From an uncultured Faecalibacterium sp. (lineage in GTDB: Bacteria; Bacillota; Clostridia; Oscillospirales; Ruminococcaceae): a stretch of DNA of 64,000 nucleotides. Where the stretch lies: the NCBI GenBank assembly GCA_934513205.1, contig CAKSWU010000005.1, positions 68,504 through 132,503 of the forward strand, in the 5' to 3' direction. The first letter of the stretch is position 1. Every line of letters begins with the position of its first letter. The notes below the pieces were generated by a model. The model searched no databases, was not told the origin of the DNA, and saw only the letters and a program-made list of their open reading frames with translations. A program made the position numbers and the translations under genes. Below are positions 40,917 to 48,531 of this stretch, in pieces.

Positions 40917-41849
40917 ATGGCATATCAGACAAGCTGTGCATCTTATACCAGTGGCCGGGTGGGGCTTACCAGCGCCACAGAGGTGGTAGCGGACGCGCAG
41001 GGGCGGGAGCAGGCCCAGCACGGCAGCCCGCTGTTCCCCATTGCCTGCTACGCAGAGGACCTGTCCTGCTACTCGGTGGCGTGGCACTGGCACGAGGAAT
41101 TTGAGTTTATTCTGGCGACGCTGGGCCCCATCCATGTAGACGTGAACAAGACCCGCCTGACCCTGCAGACCGGGCAGGGCGTGTTCGTCAACTCCGGGGC
41201 GCTGCATGCGGTGGAACCCGCCGAGGGCAGGGCGCTGCTGCGCTCCGGCGTGTTCCACCCCCGGCTGGTGGGCGGCATGGACACCGTGTTCTGGCAAAAG
41301 CTCGTCCGCCCGCTGCTGCAGCCGGGTACTCCGCCCTTCTTTTGGTTGGACGAAGCCGTGCCGTGGCAGCGGCAGGTGCTGCTTTGCCTGCGGGAGGCAT
41401 GGAAAGGGGTAGCAGATGAACCGTTCGACTATGAGAACCGGGTGCGCTACCACCTCACCGCCGCTTTGCGGCTGCTGATCTCCCAGTGCGTCAGCGGAAA
41501 GGTCAAGGTATCCGAGCAGGAGCAGATCGCTTCGGAACGCATGAAGCAGATGCTCCGCTATGTGGAGGAGCACTATGCCGAGGAGCTGACCGTGAAGAAG
41601 ATCGCAGCCTGTGTCGCCCTGAGCGAAAGTGCCTGCCTGCGCAGCTTCCGGCAGTTTTTGGGCATCACACCCATCCAGTACGTCAAGCAGTTCCGGGTGG
41701 AAAAAGCTGCTGAACTGCTGCGTTCCACCCGTCTCAAGACCGGCGAGATCGGGCTGGAATGCGGGTTTTCGGATGCAAGCTACTTCATCCGCACCTTCCG
41801 GGAGATCAAGCATTGCACCCCGCGGGATTACCGCATCCGCTTCTGCTGA
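40917..41849 (+). CDS. AraC family transcriptional regulator
   Basis: A 310-residue regulator: an N-terminal cupin-like sensor (SVAWHWHEEFEFILATLGPI, GQGVFVNSGALHAVEP) and a C-terminal double helix-turn-helix (ELTVKKIAACVALSESACLR; TGEIGLECGFSDASYFIRTF). Such proteins control carbohydrate or aromatic uptake genes; no target is adjacent. ATG at 40917 follows AAAGGAA. It is monocistronic, ending in a strong terminator. Confidence 0.93.
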   Translation: MAYQTSCASYTSGRVGLTSATEVVADAQGREQAQHGSPLFPIACYAEDLSCYSVAWHWHEEFEFILATLGPIHVDVNKTRLTLQTGQGVFVNSGALHAVEPAEGRALLRSGVFHPRLVGGMDTVFWQKLVRPLLQPGTPPFFWLDEAVPWQRQVLLCLREAWKGVADEPFDYENRVRYHLTAALRLLISQCVSGKVKVSEQEQIASERMKQMLRYVEEHYAEELTVKKIAACVALSESACLRSFRQFLGITPIQYVKQFRVEKAAELLRSTRLKTGEIGLECGFSDASYFIRTFREIKHCTPRDYRIRFC

Positions 41850-41877
41850 GCCGCACTGCCCGACAGACCCTCTGCAA

Positions 41878-41916
41878 AACGACACCCGCAGCAATTTAGT
41901 GCTGCGGGTGTCGTTT
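41878..41916. terminator. Terminator after the AraC gene
   Basis: Arms AAACGACACCCGCAGCA (ending 41893) and complement (from 41900) around ATTTAG; perfect match. Confidence 0.85.
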
Positions 41917-41974
41917 GCTGTTTTGTGTGCTCCTGCTCCGGTGCGCAAAAAGCTGCCGCTTCCGTTCCGCATCC

Positions 41975-42049
41975 TCAGTCCAGTGCAGAAAACGGGGTCA
42001 TGGGCAGGCGCACGATCTCCAGCACCCACGCCCAAAATTCTTCCAACAT
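41975..42049 (-). CDS. 24-residue amphipathic peptide ORF coupled to PTH2
   Basis: The PTH2 stop overlaps an ATG (TGATG at 42047-42051) that opens a 24-codon frame: MLEEFWAWVLEIV followed by RLPMTPFSALD. The first part is an amphipathic or membrane-like helix. Coupling by TGATG is used by several true gene pairs in this window, but so short a frame can be chance. Confidence 0.3.
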   Translation of the reverse strand: MLEEFWAWVLEIVRLPMTPFSALD

Positions 42050-42498
42050 CAGTACAGATGGAACTTCCGGCTGATCTGGTGTGCGACCTCGTCCGGCAGC
42101 GGGCGGAAACCGATGCAGGTCAGGGTCATGCCCTCGCCGTTTTCGTCAAACTCCTCCGGCTCCAGCTCGGTGTGGCAGGCGTCCCGAATGAGGAAAAAAT
42201 CCCGGTTCTCTGCAAGACCCAGCTCCTCCGCCATGGTCTTTGCCTTCAGCAGCTGGTTTCGGTTCTTTGCCCCGCAGACCGTCTTGGTAAAGGAGCCATC
42301 GAACCATTCCTCGTAGGTTGCCCTGTCCAGTGTGATGACGGCGCGGTAGACCCTCTCGCCGTTCTGCTCTGCCGTCTCCACCCCCTGCCCCATGGCGATG
42401 GGGTCGGCAAGGAATGCCAGCGATGCATGGCAGCACTGCGCTGCCAGCTTGCCGGGAGACATCTGCAGGTCTTTTCGGGCAATGATCAATTGACGCAT
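42049..42498 (-). CDS. PTH2-type peptidyl-tRNA hydrolase family protein
   Basis: A 149-residue protein of the PTH2 family (archaeal/eukaryotic-type peptidyl-tRNA hydrolase, also found in some bacteria). Conserved IIARKDLQMSPGKLAAQCCH contains the catalytic Lys and signature GKLAAQ; AVITLDRATYEEW and LIRDACHTELEPEE follow. Recycling peptidyl-tRNA is the known activity; whether this copy is active is not proven. ATG at 42498 follows GGGGAGGAG. Confidence 0.88.
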   Translation of the reverse strand: MRQLIIARKDLQMSPGKLAAQCCHASLAFLADPIAMGQGVETAEQNGERVYRAVITLDRATYEEWFDGSFTKTVCGAKNRNQLLKAKTMAEELGLAENRDFFLIRDACHTELEPEEFDENGEGMTLTCIGFRPLPDEVAHQISRKFHLY

Positions 42499-42530
42499 CT
42501 TGCAGTTTCTCCTCCCCGGGACTTTTGGTT

Positions 42531-42707
42531 TTAAAAATCGGTCAACAAGTCGAAACGATACCGTCCATTTGTGCTTGTGAGCAGTTTTTTCCGCCGCAGC
42601 TCTTTCAGCTGGGCGGTGCATTCCTTCGGCCCGTCCTGACCTGCGGCTTCAAAGTCTCCGGTGTACTGCGGGTCTGCCGCATCGCCGGTGCAGCGGGTGC
42701 AGTCCAT
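42531..42707 (-). CDS. 58-residue hypothetical protein upstream of PTH2
   Basis: In the 309-base space before the AI-2E gene, a minus-strand frame starts with ATG at 42707. It begins MDCTRCTGDAADPQYTG (a CxxC) and ends with ECTAQLKELRRKKLLTSTNG followed by RYRFDLLTDF, which looks like the end of a winged-helix domain. The residue pattern is protein-like, and the PTH2 gene follows 32 bases on, but there is no good ribosome binding site. Confidence 0.42.
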   Translation of the reverse strand: MDCTRCTGDAADPQYTGDFEAAGQDGPKECTAQLKELRRKKLLTSTNGRYRFDLLTDF

Positions 42708-42806
42708 CTTGACAAGCCGTTTTCTTCTGATTACAATACGAAAAAAGAGTCCGCAGAGGGGCTTTTGCAAATTTGCAGCGGCACACTCCGGGAAAGGAAC
42801 TTCGTT

Positions 42807-43928
42807 ATGGAACCAAAAACGAAACAATATCTGCTTGTGACCGTTGCAGGGGTCACGCTTTTTGTTGCGCTGCTGCGGCTTTCTGCTGTTCTGGCCTTTG
42901 CCGCAAAGCTGGTGGATCTGGTACTGCCCATTCTGGCAGGCGGCATTCTGGCGCTTTTTATCAATGTGCCCTTGACCGGGCTGGAAAAGCGGCTGAAGCG
43001 CCTGTTTTCCAAAGCCAAAAAGCAGCCATCGGATAAAGTCATCCATCTTTTCAGCTTTTTCATCACCCTGCTGGGTGCTGTGCTGGTTCTGGTGCTGGCG
43101 CTGACTTTGCTGATCCCGGAGCTGATACGATCCTTTCACAGCCTTTATGTGCAGGTCGAGGCCAATATTCCCCGCTGGACCGCCTATCTCAGCGCGCAGG
43201 ACACCGACATGGGCTGGCTGATGAACTGGCTGGAGGGCATCAACTGGGAGCAGCTGCTGCACAAGGTCACCGCAAGCATCGACACCGTGCTGGTCAATGC
43301 GGTGGGGGCTGTATCTGCCACGGTGAACATCGTGGTGACCGCCTCCTTTGCGCTGATCATCTCCATCTATGTGTCCCTTGGAACGCAGAGCCTCTGCCAC
43401 CACGCCCGCACACTGGTATGCGCCTATCTGAAGCCTGACCATGCCGCCGGGCTGCTGAAGTTCTGCCGACTGTTCCGGCAGTCCTTCGCAAACTTTCTGA
43501 CCGGGCAGTGCAGCGAGGCAGTGATCCTTGGCGTGCTGATGACCCTTGCATTTTCCGTTTTCAAGATCCCCTACGGCAATCTGGTGGGGGTGCTCACCGC
43601 CATCTGCGCCATCATCCCCTATGTGGGCGCACTGATCTCCTGCGTGGTCAGCGTGTTTCTGGTGCTTCTGGTAGACCCTGTGCTGGCCGTGCGCTGCCTC
43701 ATTGTTTACCTTGCTGTGCAGTTTATTGAAAACCAGTTCATCTATCCCCGTGTGGTGGGAAAATCCGTGGGCCTTTCTCCGCTGTACACCCTTGTTGCTG
43801 CCATGATCGGCGGAAAGCTCTTTGGCATCATCGGCATCATCTTTTTTATCCCCCTGACGGCGGTGGTCATCGAGCTTGTGAAAGAGGATGCCCTCCGGCG
43901 CCTGCACGCAAAAGAGACCCTGCAGTAA
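42807..43928 (+). CDS. AI-2E family transporter
   Basis: A 373-residue membrane protein of the AI-2 exporter/YdiK/PerM superfamily with about eight helices. Landmarks are VDLVLPILAGGILALFINVP, LKRLFSKAKKQPSDK (cytoplasmic loop), and the C-terminal PYVGALISCVVSVFLVLLV and QFIENQFIYPRVVGKSVGL, the family's most conserved part. Substrate uncertain (Na+/H+ exchange is documented for some members). AAAGGAAC precedes the ATG at 42807. Confidence 0.93.
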   Translation: MEPKTKQYLLVTVAGVTLFVALLRLSAVLAFAAKLVDLVLPILAGGILALFINVPLTGLEKRLKRLFSKAKKQPSDKVIHLFSFFITLLGAVLVLVLALTLLIPELIRSFHSLYVQVEANIPRWTAYLSAQDTDMGWLMNWLEGINWEQLLHKVTASIDTVLVNAVGAVSATVNIVVTASFALIISIYVSLGTQSLCHHARTLVCAYLKPDHAAGLLKFCRLFRQSFANFLTGQCSEAVILGVLMTLAFSVFKIPYGNLVGVLTAICAIIPYVGALISCVVSVFLVLLVDPVLAVRCLIVYLAVQFIENQFIYPRVVGKSVGLSPLYTLVAAMIGGKLFGIIGIIFFIPLTAVVIELVKEDALRRLHAKETLQ

Positions 43929-43980
43929 AACAGTGACCCCGGAGAGTGTGACCCTGAAAACTCTCCGGGGCCGCTGTTTT
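43927..43980 (+). terminator. Terminator after the AI-2E transporter
   Basis: CCCCGGAGAGT (43937-43947) pairs with ACTCTCCGGGG (43960-43970), with outer AAAACAG/CTGTTTT and a T-run. Confidence 0.85.
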
Positions 43981-44029
43981 TATCGGTCACTTTTTTAACC
44001 GCCTTCGGTTTGTGTTCACCCGGCAGCCA

Positions 44030-45064
44030 TCAGCATTCCACTGCCACCTTGATCACGCCGTCCCGCTTGTGTTCAAAGAGGTCGTAGCCCTCTTCGATGC
44101 GGCACAAGGGATAGGTGTGGGTGATGAGCGGTTCGGTATCGATCCTGCCTTCTGCGATGAGACGCAGCGTTTCTTCACAGTCGCAGCCGTCCACGCCGCC
44201 TGTCTTGAAGGTGAGATTTTTGCCATACATCTCCGGCAGCGGCAGAGTCTGCGCCTTATCGTACAGCGCTACCACGGTCACAATGGCGTTGGGTCTTGCG
44301 CACTCCCACGCCAGCCGGAAGGTGGTGTCCGCCCCTGCCACTTCCAGCACCACATCTGCCCCGCCGTGGTCGCTGTTGGCGCGCACAAAGGCGGCGCAGT
44401 CCTCCGGCTGCACGGTGAGCACCTGCGGGTAGTGCTGACGGATGAACTGCAGGCGGCTTTCGTCCTTTTCGCACACGATGATGCGCTTGGGGCTGTGCAG
44501 CATGACGCACAGCAGGGTGCAGATGCCGGTAGGCCCTGCGCCGAGGATCAGCACGGTGTCCTCCGGGGTGATCTCCGAGATGCGCGCTGCCCAGAAACCA
44601 GTGGCAAGGACATCGCCCACCAGCAGCGCCTGCCGGTCTGTGACTGTGTCCGGGATCTTGTTCAGTCCCTGATCCGCAAAAGGCACCCGGACATACTCTG
44701 CCTGCCCGCCGTCGATGCGGCAGCCCAGTGCCCAGCCGCCGTTTTGGTCGGTGCAGTTGTTCACAAAGCCCTTTTTGCAGAAGAAGCACTCTCCGCAAAA
44801 GGTCTCCACGTTCACGGTCACACGGTCGCCGGGCTTGACATGGGTCACTGCGCTGCCCACTTCTTCCACAACGCCCACCATCTCGTGCCCCACCGTGATG
44901 CCGGGCACCGCCCGGGGCACGCTGCCGTGCTTGATGTGCAGGTCGCTGGAGCAGATGCTGGCAAGTGTCACCTTTACAATGGCGTCCCGCTCGTGCTGCA
45001 GCACCGGCTTTGGTTTTTCCGTCAGAGCAAATTTCCCCTTCGAGACATAGGTATAGGTCAGCAT
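44030..45064 (-). CDS. Zinc-dependent alcohol dehydrogenase
   Basis: Medium-chain dehydrogenase (344 residues), NAD(P)-dependent. Catalytic zinc ligands are in ASICSSDLHIKHG and the GHEMVGVVEEVGS motif; the structural zinc loop is CGECFFCKKGFVNNC; the Rossmann motif is VLILGAGPTGICTLL. The substrate (short alcohol, butanediol or polyol) cannot be read. ATG at 45064 follows GGAGG. A promoter lies at 45102-45130. Confidence 0.94.
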   Translation of the reverse strand: MLTYTYVSKGKFALTEKPKPVLQHERDAIVKVTLASICSSDLHIKHGSVPRAVPGITVGHEMVGVVEEVGSAVTHVKPGDRVTVNVETFCGECFFCKKGFVNNCTDQNGGWALGCRIDGGQAEYVRVPFADQGLNKIPDTVTDRQALLVGDVLATGFWAARISEITPEDTVLILGAGPTGICTLLCVMLHSPKRIIVCEKDESRLQFIRQHYPQVLTVQPEDCAAFVRANSDHGGADVVLEVAGADTTFRLAWECARPNAIVTVVALYDKAQTLPLPEMYGKNLTFKTGGVDGCDCEETLRLIAEGRIDTEPLITHTYPLCRIEEGYDLFEHKRDGVIKVAVEC

Positions 45065-45101
45065 GCTTTTTTCCTCCATGCGCTTTGATTTTCTGGACTG
45101 A

Positions 45102-45130
45102 GTATACCACGCAGCCCTGGCAAAGAGCAA
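45102..45130 (-). promoter_or_regulatory. Alcohol dehydrogenase promoter
   Basis: Minus strand TTGCTC (45130-45125), 17-base spacer, TATACT (45107-45102). The 310-base intergenic stretch otherwise holds only two hairpins. Confidence 0.7.
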
Positions 45131-45143
45131 GCCGCAAAAGGCC

Positions 45144-45179
45144 GGGGCTGCTGCACCAGAAGAGACGTGCAGCAGCCCC
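45144..45179. repeat. Orphan GGCTGCTGCAC hairpin
   Basis: Perfect 13-base arms GGGGCTGCTGCAC and complement, with no T-run, upstream of the dehydrogenase promoter. Its core equals that of the terminators at 9322-9359 and 31982-32025. Confidence 0.7.
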
Positions 45180-45293
45180 GCATTCTGCCGGATGGTCGGT
45201 GTTTGGAATTCATCAGGGGTACTTTTGTATCTATATGATAGCAGTTCTCATTTATTCTTTCTATGCCTCCGTCACAAAACAGAGTCTGCGCAC

Positions 45294-45334
45294 ACAAAAA
45301 ATGCCCCCGGAGGGCCTTGCGGCTCTCCGGGGGC
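45294..45334 (-). terminator. hsp20 terminator
   Basis: ATGCCCCCGGAG and complement (45299-45334) around GGCCTTGCGG-type loop, followed on the minus strand by T5-6. Confidence 0.88.
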
Positions 45335-45373
45335 ATCTTATGTGCGTTGTGCCTTGGCGCACACGGTCGGCAT

Positions 45374-45838
45374 TTACTCAATTTCGATCAGATTCGGGTT
45401 CTCAGGCAAAGCCTTCGTCTGCTGAGGAGCGGGCAGCTGGATGTGCAGGACACCATCCTCGAACTTTGCGTGGATGTCCTCCTTCCTCACTTCGCCCACA
45501 TAGAAGCTGCGGGCGCAGCTGCCGGAGAAGGTCTCGCGCCGCACATAGCGGCCCTTGTTGTCCTTTTCATCATTAGAGTGGCTGCGCACTGCCTGAATGG
45601 TCAGGTAGCCATCGTTCAGATCCATCTGAACGTCCTCCTTCTTGCAGCCCGGCAGATCAACAGCTACTTCGTAGCCGTTGTCCGTCTGTTTGACATCGGT
45701 CTTCATCATGTTTGCACCGCGCTTACCAAAGGTATCACGAGCCTCACGGTTCATCATACGTTCCAGTGCAGCGTCATTCCAGAACGGATCGAAGAAATCA
45801 TCGAACAGGTTTTCATGGAAAACAGTCGGCATAAGCAT
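45374..45838 (-). CDS. hsp20: Hsp20/alpha-crystallin small heat-shock protein
   Basis: ATP-independent holdase chaperone, 154 residues. N-terminal MLMPTVFHENLFDDFFDPFW; the alpha-crystallin domain starts MMKTDVKQTDNGYEVAVDLP, followed by GCKKEDVQMDLNDGYLTIQA and the C-terminal DGVLHIQLP. ATG at 45838 follows GGAGG. It is under a CIRCE-controlled promoter, so HrcA repression and heat induction are expected. Confidence 0.96.
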   Translation of the reverse strand: MLMPTVFHENLFDDFFDPFWNDAALERMMNREARDTFGKRGANMMKTDVKQTDNGYEVAVDLPGCKKEDVQMDLNDGYLTIQAVRSHSNDEKDNKGRYVRRETFSGSCARSFYVGEVRKEDIHAKFEDGVLHIQLPAPQQTKALPENPNLIEIE

Positions 45839-45957
45839 AAATCATTCCTCCAATCCCGGCGTTCGGGTCGGGGCAAAAAATCTGAAGCGTCCACTCGGAA
45901 AGGCTTTCCGGGGTGCCTTGCGGCTCTCCTTTTGCCCTTCCTCCTGAGCACGCCCCT

Positions 45958-46000
45958 GTTATAGCACCGAAAATTAGCAATGTCAAGCGTAGAGTGCTAA
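45958..46000 (-). promoter_or_regulatory. hsp20 promoter overlapped by CIRCE operator
   Basis: On the minus strand TTAGCACTC (46000-45992), nine bases, CATTGCTAA (45982-45974): a 27-base CIRCE with one perfect and one imperfect arm. The -35 TTGACA (45986-45981) lies inside it, 17 bases before TATAAC (45963-45958). HrcA binding would block RNA polymerase directly. Confidence 0.9.
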
Positions 46001-46071
46001 AATTCATAAAAGAATAATACTTTTATCACAGCTTATGCGATTTTCGATAAAATAAAGCGCAGCAACGTATT

Positions 46072-46431
46072 TTAGCTCCGTTCAAAGCTCAAGTAGCGCG
46101 TGCCCTGAAAGCTCAGCTTTCCGGTGTCGCCCTCGACAAGCATTCCGTAATCCGAACCATCTACTTCCAGTTCCATGCGGTCACCGCTTTCTACCTGAAA
46201 GGTGGCATAATAGGTCGTGAACGTATGCGACATCGTATTGTCCGTATGATGGCGGGAAACGTTCATCCGTTTGGCCACCACAGTAGCCGGAACGGTAAGG
46301 CGCGGGGAGGCATTATTTTTGCCCCACGTGCGCAGGTTGCCAACCATGGTAAATAAAATCATACCCAGCACCACCAGAAATACCAGCGGGAACAGGATGC
46401 TGAACAGCGCGTCAAATCCACTATAAAACAT
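46072..46431 (-). CDS. DUF2500 family membrane protein
   Basis: A 119-residue protein with one N-terminal helix (FSILFPLVFLVVLGMILFTM) and a soluble beta-rich domain (LTVPATVVAKRMNVSRHH, TTYYATFQVESGDRMELEV, YGMLVEGDTGKLSFQGTRY) matching DUF2500. Function unknown. It lies one base after the next gene's stop, so both are one operon. Confidence 0.88.
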   Translation of the reverse strand: MFYSGFDALFSILFPLVFLVVLGMILFTMVGNLRTWGKNNASPRLTVPATVVAKRMNVSRHHTDNTMSHTFTTYYATFQVESGDRMELEVDGSDYGMLVEGDTGKLSFQGTRYLSFERS

Positions 46432-46432
46432 A

Positions 46433-46780
46433 TTAGCCCTCCAAAATTTCTTCCAGCAGCTGCTTTACGTCCTCCAGAAAGGCGTCCTCGCCAAGGGTAT
46501 TCACCTTAAAGAACACCGCCTGACTGCCGCCCGCTGCAATGGCCGACAGCCGGATGGGCCCATCCCCGTTCTGGAACAGAGTCAGCGTCAGGCTGAGGCG
46601 GTTGCCGCCCACCATGCTGTACCGCTCAAACACCCGCACGCTGCACCGGGCGCTGCCGTCCTTGAAGTCGCTGCCGGCTTCCAGCTCTGCCGACCAGCTG
46701 CTGTCCGGGATGGCGTGTTCCAGCTTGCGGAGCAGGGTGTCAAAGTTCTGGTTGCGGATGGTCTTTTCAAAAATCGCCAT
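46433..46780 (-). CDS. Small conserved hypothetical protein (DUF6054-like)
   Basis: A 115-residue soluble protein: MAIFEKTIRNQNFDTLLRKL, then SARCSVRVFERYSMVGGNRL and FFKVNTLGEDAFLEDVKQLL. Resemblance to DUF6054 is from memory and tentative. AAAGGAGG precedes the ATG. Forms an operon with the DUF2500 gene. Confidence 0.7.
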   Translation of the reverse strand: MAIFEKTIRNQNFDTLLRKLEHAIPDSSWSAELEAGSDFKDGSARCSVRVFERYSMVGGNRLSLTLTLFQNGDGPIRLSAIAAGGSQAVFFKVNTLGEDAFLEDVKQLLEEILEG

Positions 46781-46856
46781 AGCTGCCTCCTTTTGCTAAA
46801 TGCAGTCCCTTTACCCGGAATACGGATGAGTGCGCAAAGAAATTGCGTTGTTTCCC

Positions 46857-47390
46857 TCATTCCCCAAGGATCTGTCGGATCTGCGAAAGATCTCTGGCAA
46901 AAAAGATCCCCTGCTGCCGTTCCTTTGAAGACAGACCCATCTCGATCATGCGGTGCAGAAGTTCCTTCAGCGGATCGTAGTAGCCGTTCAGGTTATAAAG
47001 GATGCAGGGCGCGTCCAGCTGCTTCAGGGACACCTTTGACATGATCTCGGTGATTTCCTCCAGTGTGCCCGTCCCGCCGGGGAAGGCAATAAACGCGTCC
47101 CCCAGCTCGATCATGGTTTTCTTGCGCTCGGACATATCCTCTGTCTCGATCAGCTTTGTCAACCCATTGTGTTGCAGCTCACTTTCCAGAAAGATCCGCG
47201 GTTCCACGCCGGTCACCGTTCCGCCCGCCGCCAGAACACTGTCCGCGATCGCCCCCATCAGACCGGACCGGGAGCCGCCATAGACAAGCCCATGCCCGCT
47301 TGCGCCGATCCAGCTGCCAAGCTCCTGAACCGCCTTGCGCAGGGCCGGGTCGCTGCCCTCGCTTGCGCCAAGATAAACGGTGATATTCAT
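46857..47390 (-). CDS. LOG family nucleotide 5'-monophosphate phosphoribohydrolase
   Basis: A 177-residue Rossmann-fold protein of the LOG/TIGR00730 family, which hydrolyses nucleoside (cytokinin) 5'-monophosphates. GLVYGGSRSGLMGAIADSVL and the hallmark FPGGTGTLEEITEIMSK are intact. Last gene of the DUF523-YjbR-LOG run; it overlaps the YjbR gene by ATGA. Confidence 0.93.
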   Translation of the reverse strand: MNITVYLGASEGSDPALRKAVQELGSWIGASGHGLVYGGSRSGLMGAIADSVLAAGGTVTGVEPRIFLESELQHNGLTKLIETEDMSERKKTMIELGDAFIAFPGGTGTLEEITEIMSKVSLKQLDAPCILYNLNGYYDPLKELLHRMIEMGLSSKERQQGIFFARDLSQIRQILGE

Positions 47391-47815
47391 ACAGGCTCCC
47401 CCTTTTTCGTTTTCTTGCTCCTCTTCACACAGTCGGCCGGTCGAGGCTTTTTCCGCAGCTTCGGCGCGGTTGCCGCATAACTCATTTCCAGCAGCATCCG
47501 GATCGTATCATCTTGTGCGCTGCCGTCCAGCGCTGCCGTGATCCAGTTGTCCTTGTTCATGTGATAGGCCGGGTAAAAGCCCGGCTCCATCCGCAGCGAA
47601 CCGATCAGGAGAGGGTCACATTTCAGATTCACGATGTTCACCGGCTGCTGCCCGGGCAGCCCCAGCCTGCTTTGGGGTATGGTGGTGACCAGTGCGAACC
47701 ACTTGCGGTTGCCCGGGTGGCGGAATACCGCCGATTCCGGGGTGTCCATCCACGGATAGTCCGGCTCCACGCTGCAGGTGTCAAAAATCAGCTGTTCCAG
47801 TTCTTTTCGGTCCAT
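47387..47815 (-). CDS. MmcQ/YjbR family protein
   Basis: A 142-residue protein of the MmcQ/YjbR (CyaY-like fold) family. Conserved features are YPWMDTPESAVFRHPGNRKW, VNIVNLKCDPLLIGSLRM, GFYPAYHMNKDNWITAAL. Function unknown, possibly DNA binding. The C-terminus is Lys-rich. Start at 47815 follows GGGAGGAGGG; it overlaps the DUF523 gene by 35 bases and LOG by four. Confidence 0.92.
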   Translation of the reverse strand: MDRKELEQLIFDTCSVEPDYPWMDTPESAVFRHPGNRKWFALVTTIPQSRLGLPGQQPVNIVNLKCDPLLIGSLRMEPGFYPAYHMNKDNWITAALDGSAQDDTIRMLLEMSYAATAPKLRKKPRPADCVKRSKKTKKGEPV

Positions 47816-48266
47816 TGACGCGTCCCTCCTCCCGGGGCGGTTCTTTTTCCGCCAGCTCTCCGGCGTCCAGCATCGGGATGCCCGCCTCTGCCAGCAGCCC
47901 GGCAAAGACGCCCTGCCCGGGGATCTTCCGCCCGGAAAAACTTCCGTCGTAGATCTCCTTCACCCCGCAGCTGGGGCTTCGGGACTGCAGCACGGCAAGC
48001 TCCACCCCGTTTTCCTTTGCAATGGCAAGCGCCTTTTCCGCCCCTGCCCGGAACTGCCGGTCCACGCAGGCCCCCTCTTTGTTTGTAACGATGCCGTTGA
48101 CGATTTCCGCCGGACACCGGGGCGTGGGCAGCCCGCCCAGCACCTCCGGACACACCGGGACCACCTGCTGTCCCTGCACAAAGTCCCGGACCGCCCTGCT
48201 GTAATTGTTGCCGCCGCTGTATTTGCAGTTTTCGCCCAGCAGGCAGGCACTGACCAGAATTTTCAC
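47781..48266 (-). CDS. DUF523 family protein
   Basis: A 161-residue protein of the DUF523 family (some members act as desulfidases with an Fe-S cluster): KILVSACLLGENCKYSGG, VVPVCPEVLGGLPTPR and SRSPSCGVKEIYDGSFSGRK contain the conserved cysteines. GTG at 48266 follows AAGGGAG; a GTG 21 bases upstream is an alternative. First gene of a three-gene overlapping operon. Confidence 0.9.
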   Translation of the reverse strand: MKILVSACLLGENCKYSGGNNYSRAVRDFVQGQQVVPVCPEVLGGLPTPRCPAEIVNGIVTNKEGACVDRQFRAGAEKALAIAKENGVELAVLQSRSPSCGVKEIYDGSFSGRKIPGQGVFAGLLAEAGIPMLDAGELAEKEPPREEGRVNGPKRTGTADF

Positions 48267-48443
48267 CGTGATCTTCTCCCTTTGCACCGTGCGTTTTTCT
48301 TATTCTATCATGGTCTGCCGCCGCAGAAAAGACATCTGCCGCAAAAAGATCGCAGGCAGTTCCCGATTTCGGAGCTTTTTTGCGCATTTTTTACAAAGTT
48401 ATACAAAAATTTTACACTTTCATTACAAATTGCCGTTCAATAC

Positions 48444-48472
48444 TTGCAAATCTGCAACATTGTCAGTATACT
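48444..48472 (+). promoter_or_regulatory. Promoter of the nucleotidase gene
   Basis: TTGCAA (48444-48449), 17-base spacer, TATACT (48467-48472), 60 bases before the start at 48532. Confidence 0.75.
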
Positions 48473-48531
48473 GAGGACAGATATGCCCCGGATGTTTTTC
48501 AACGCATCAAATGAAGAAAAGAGGTATTTCC

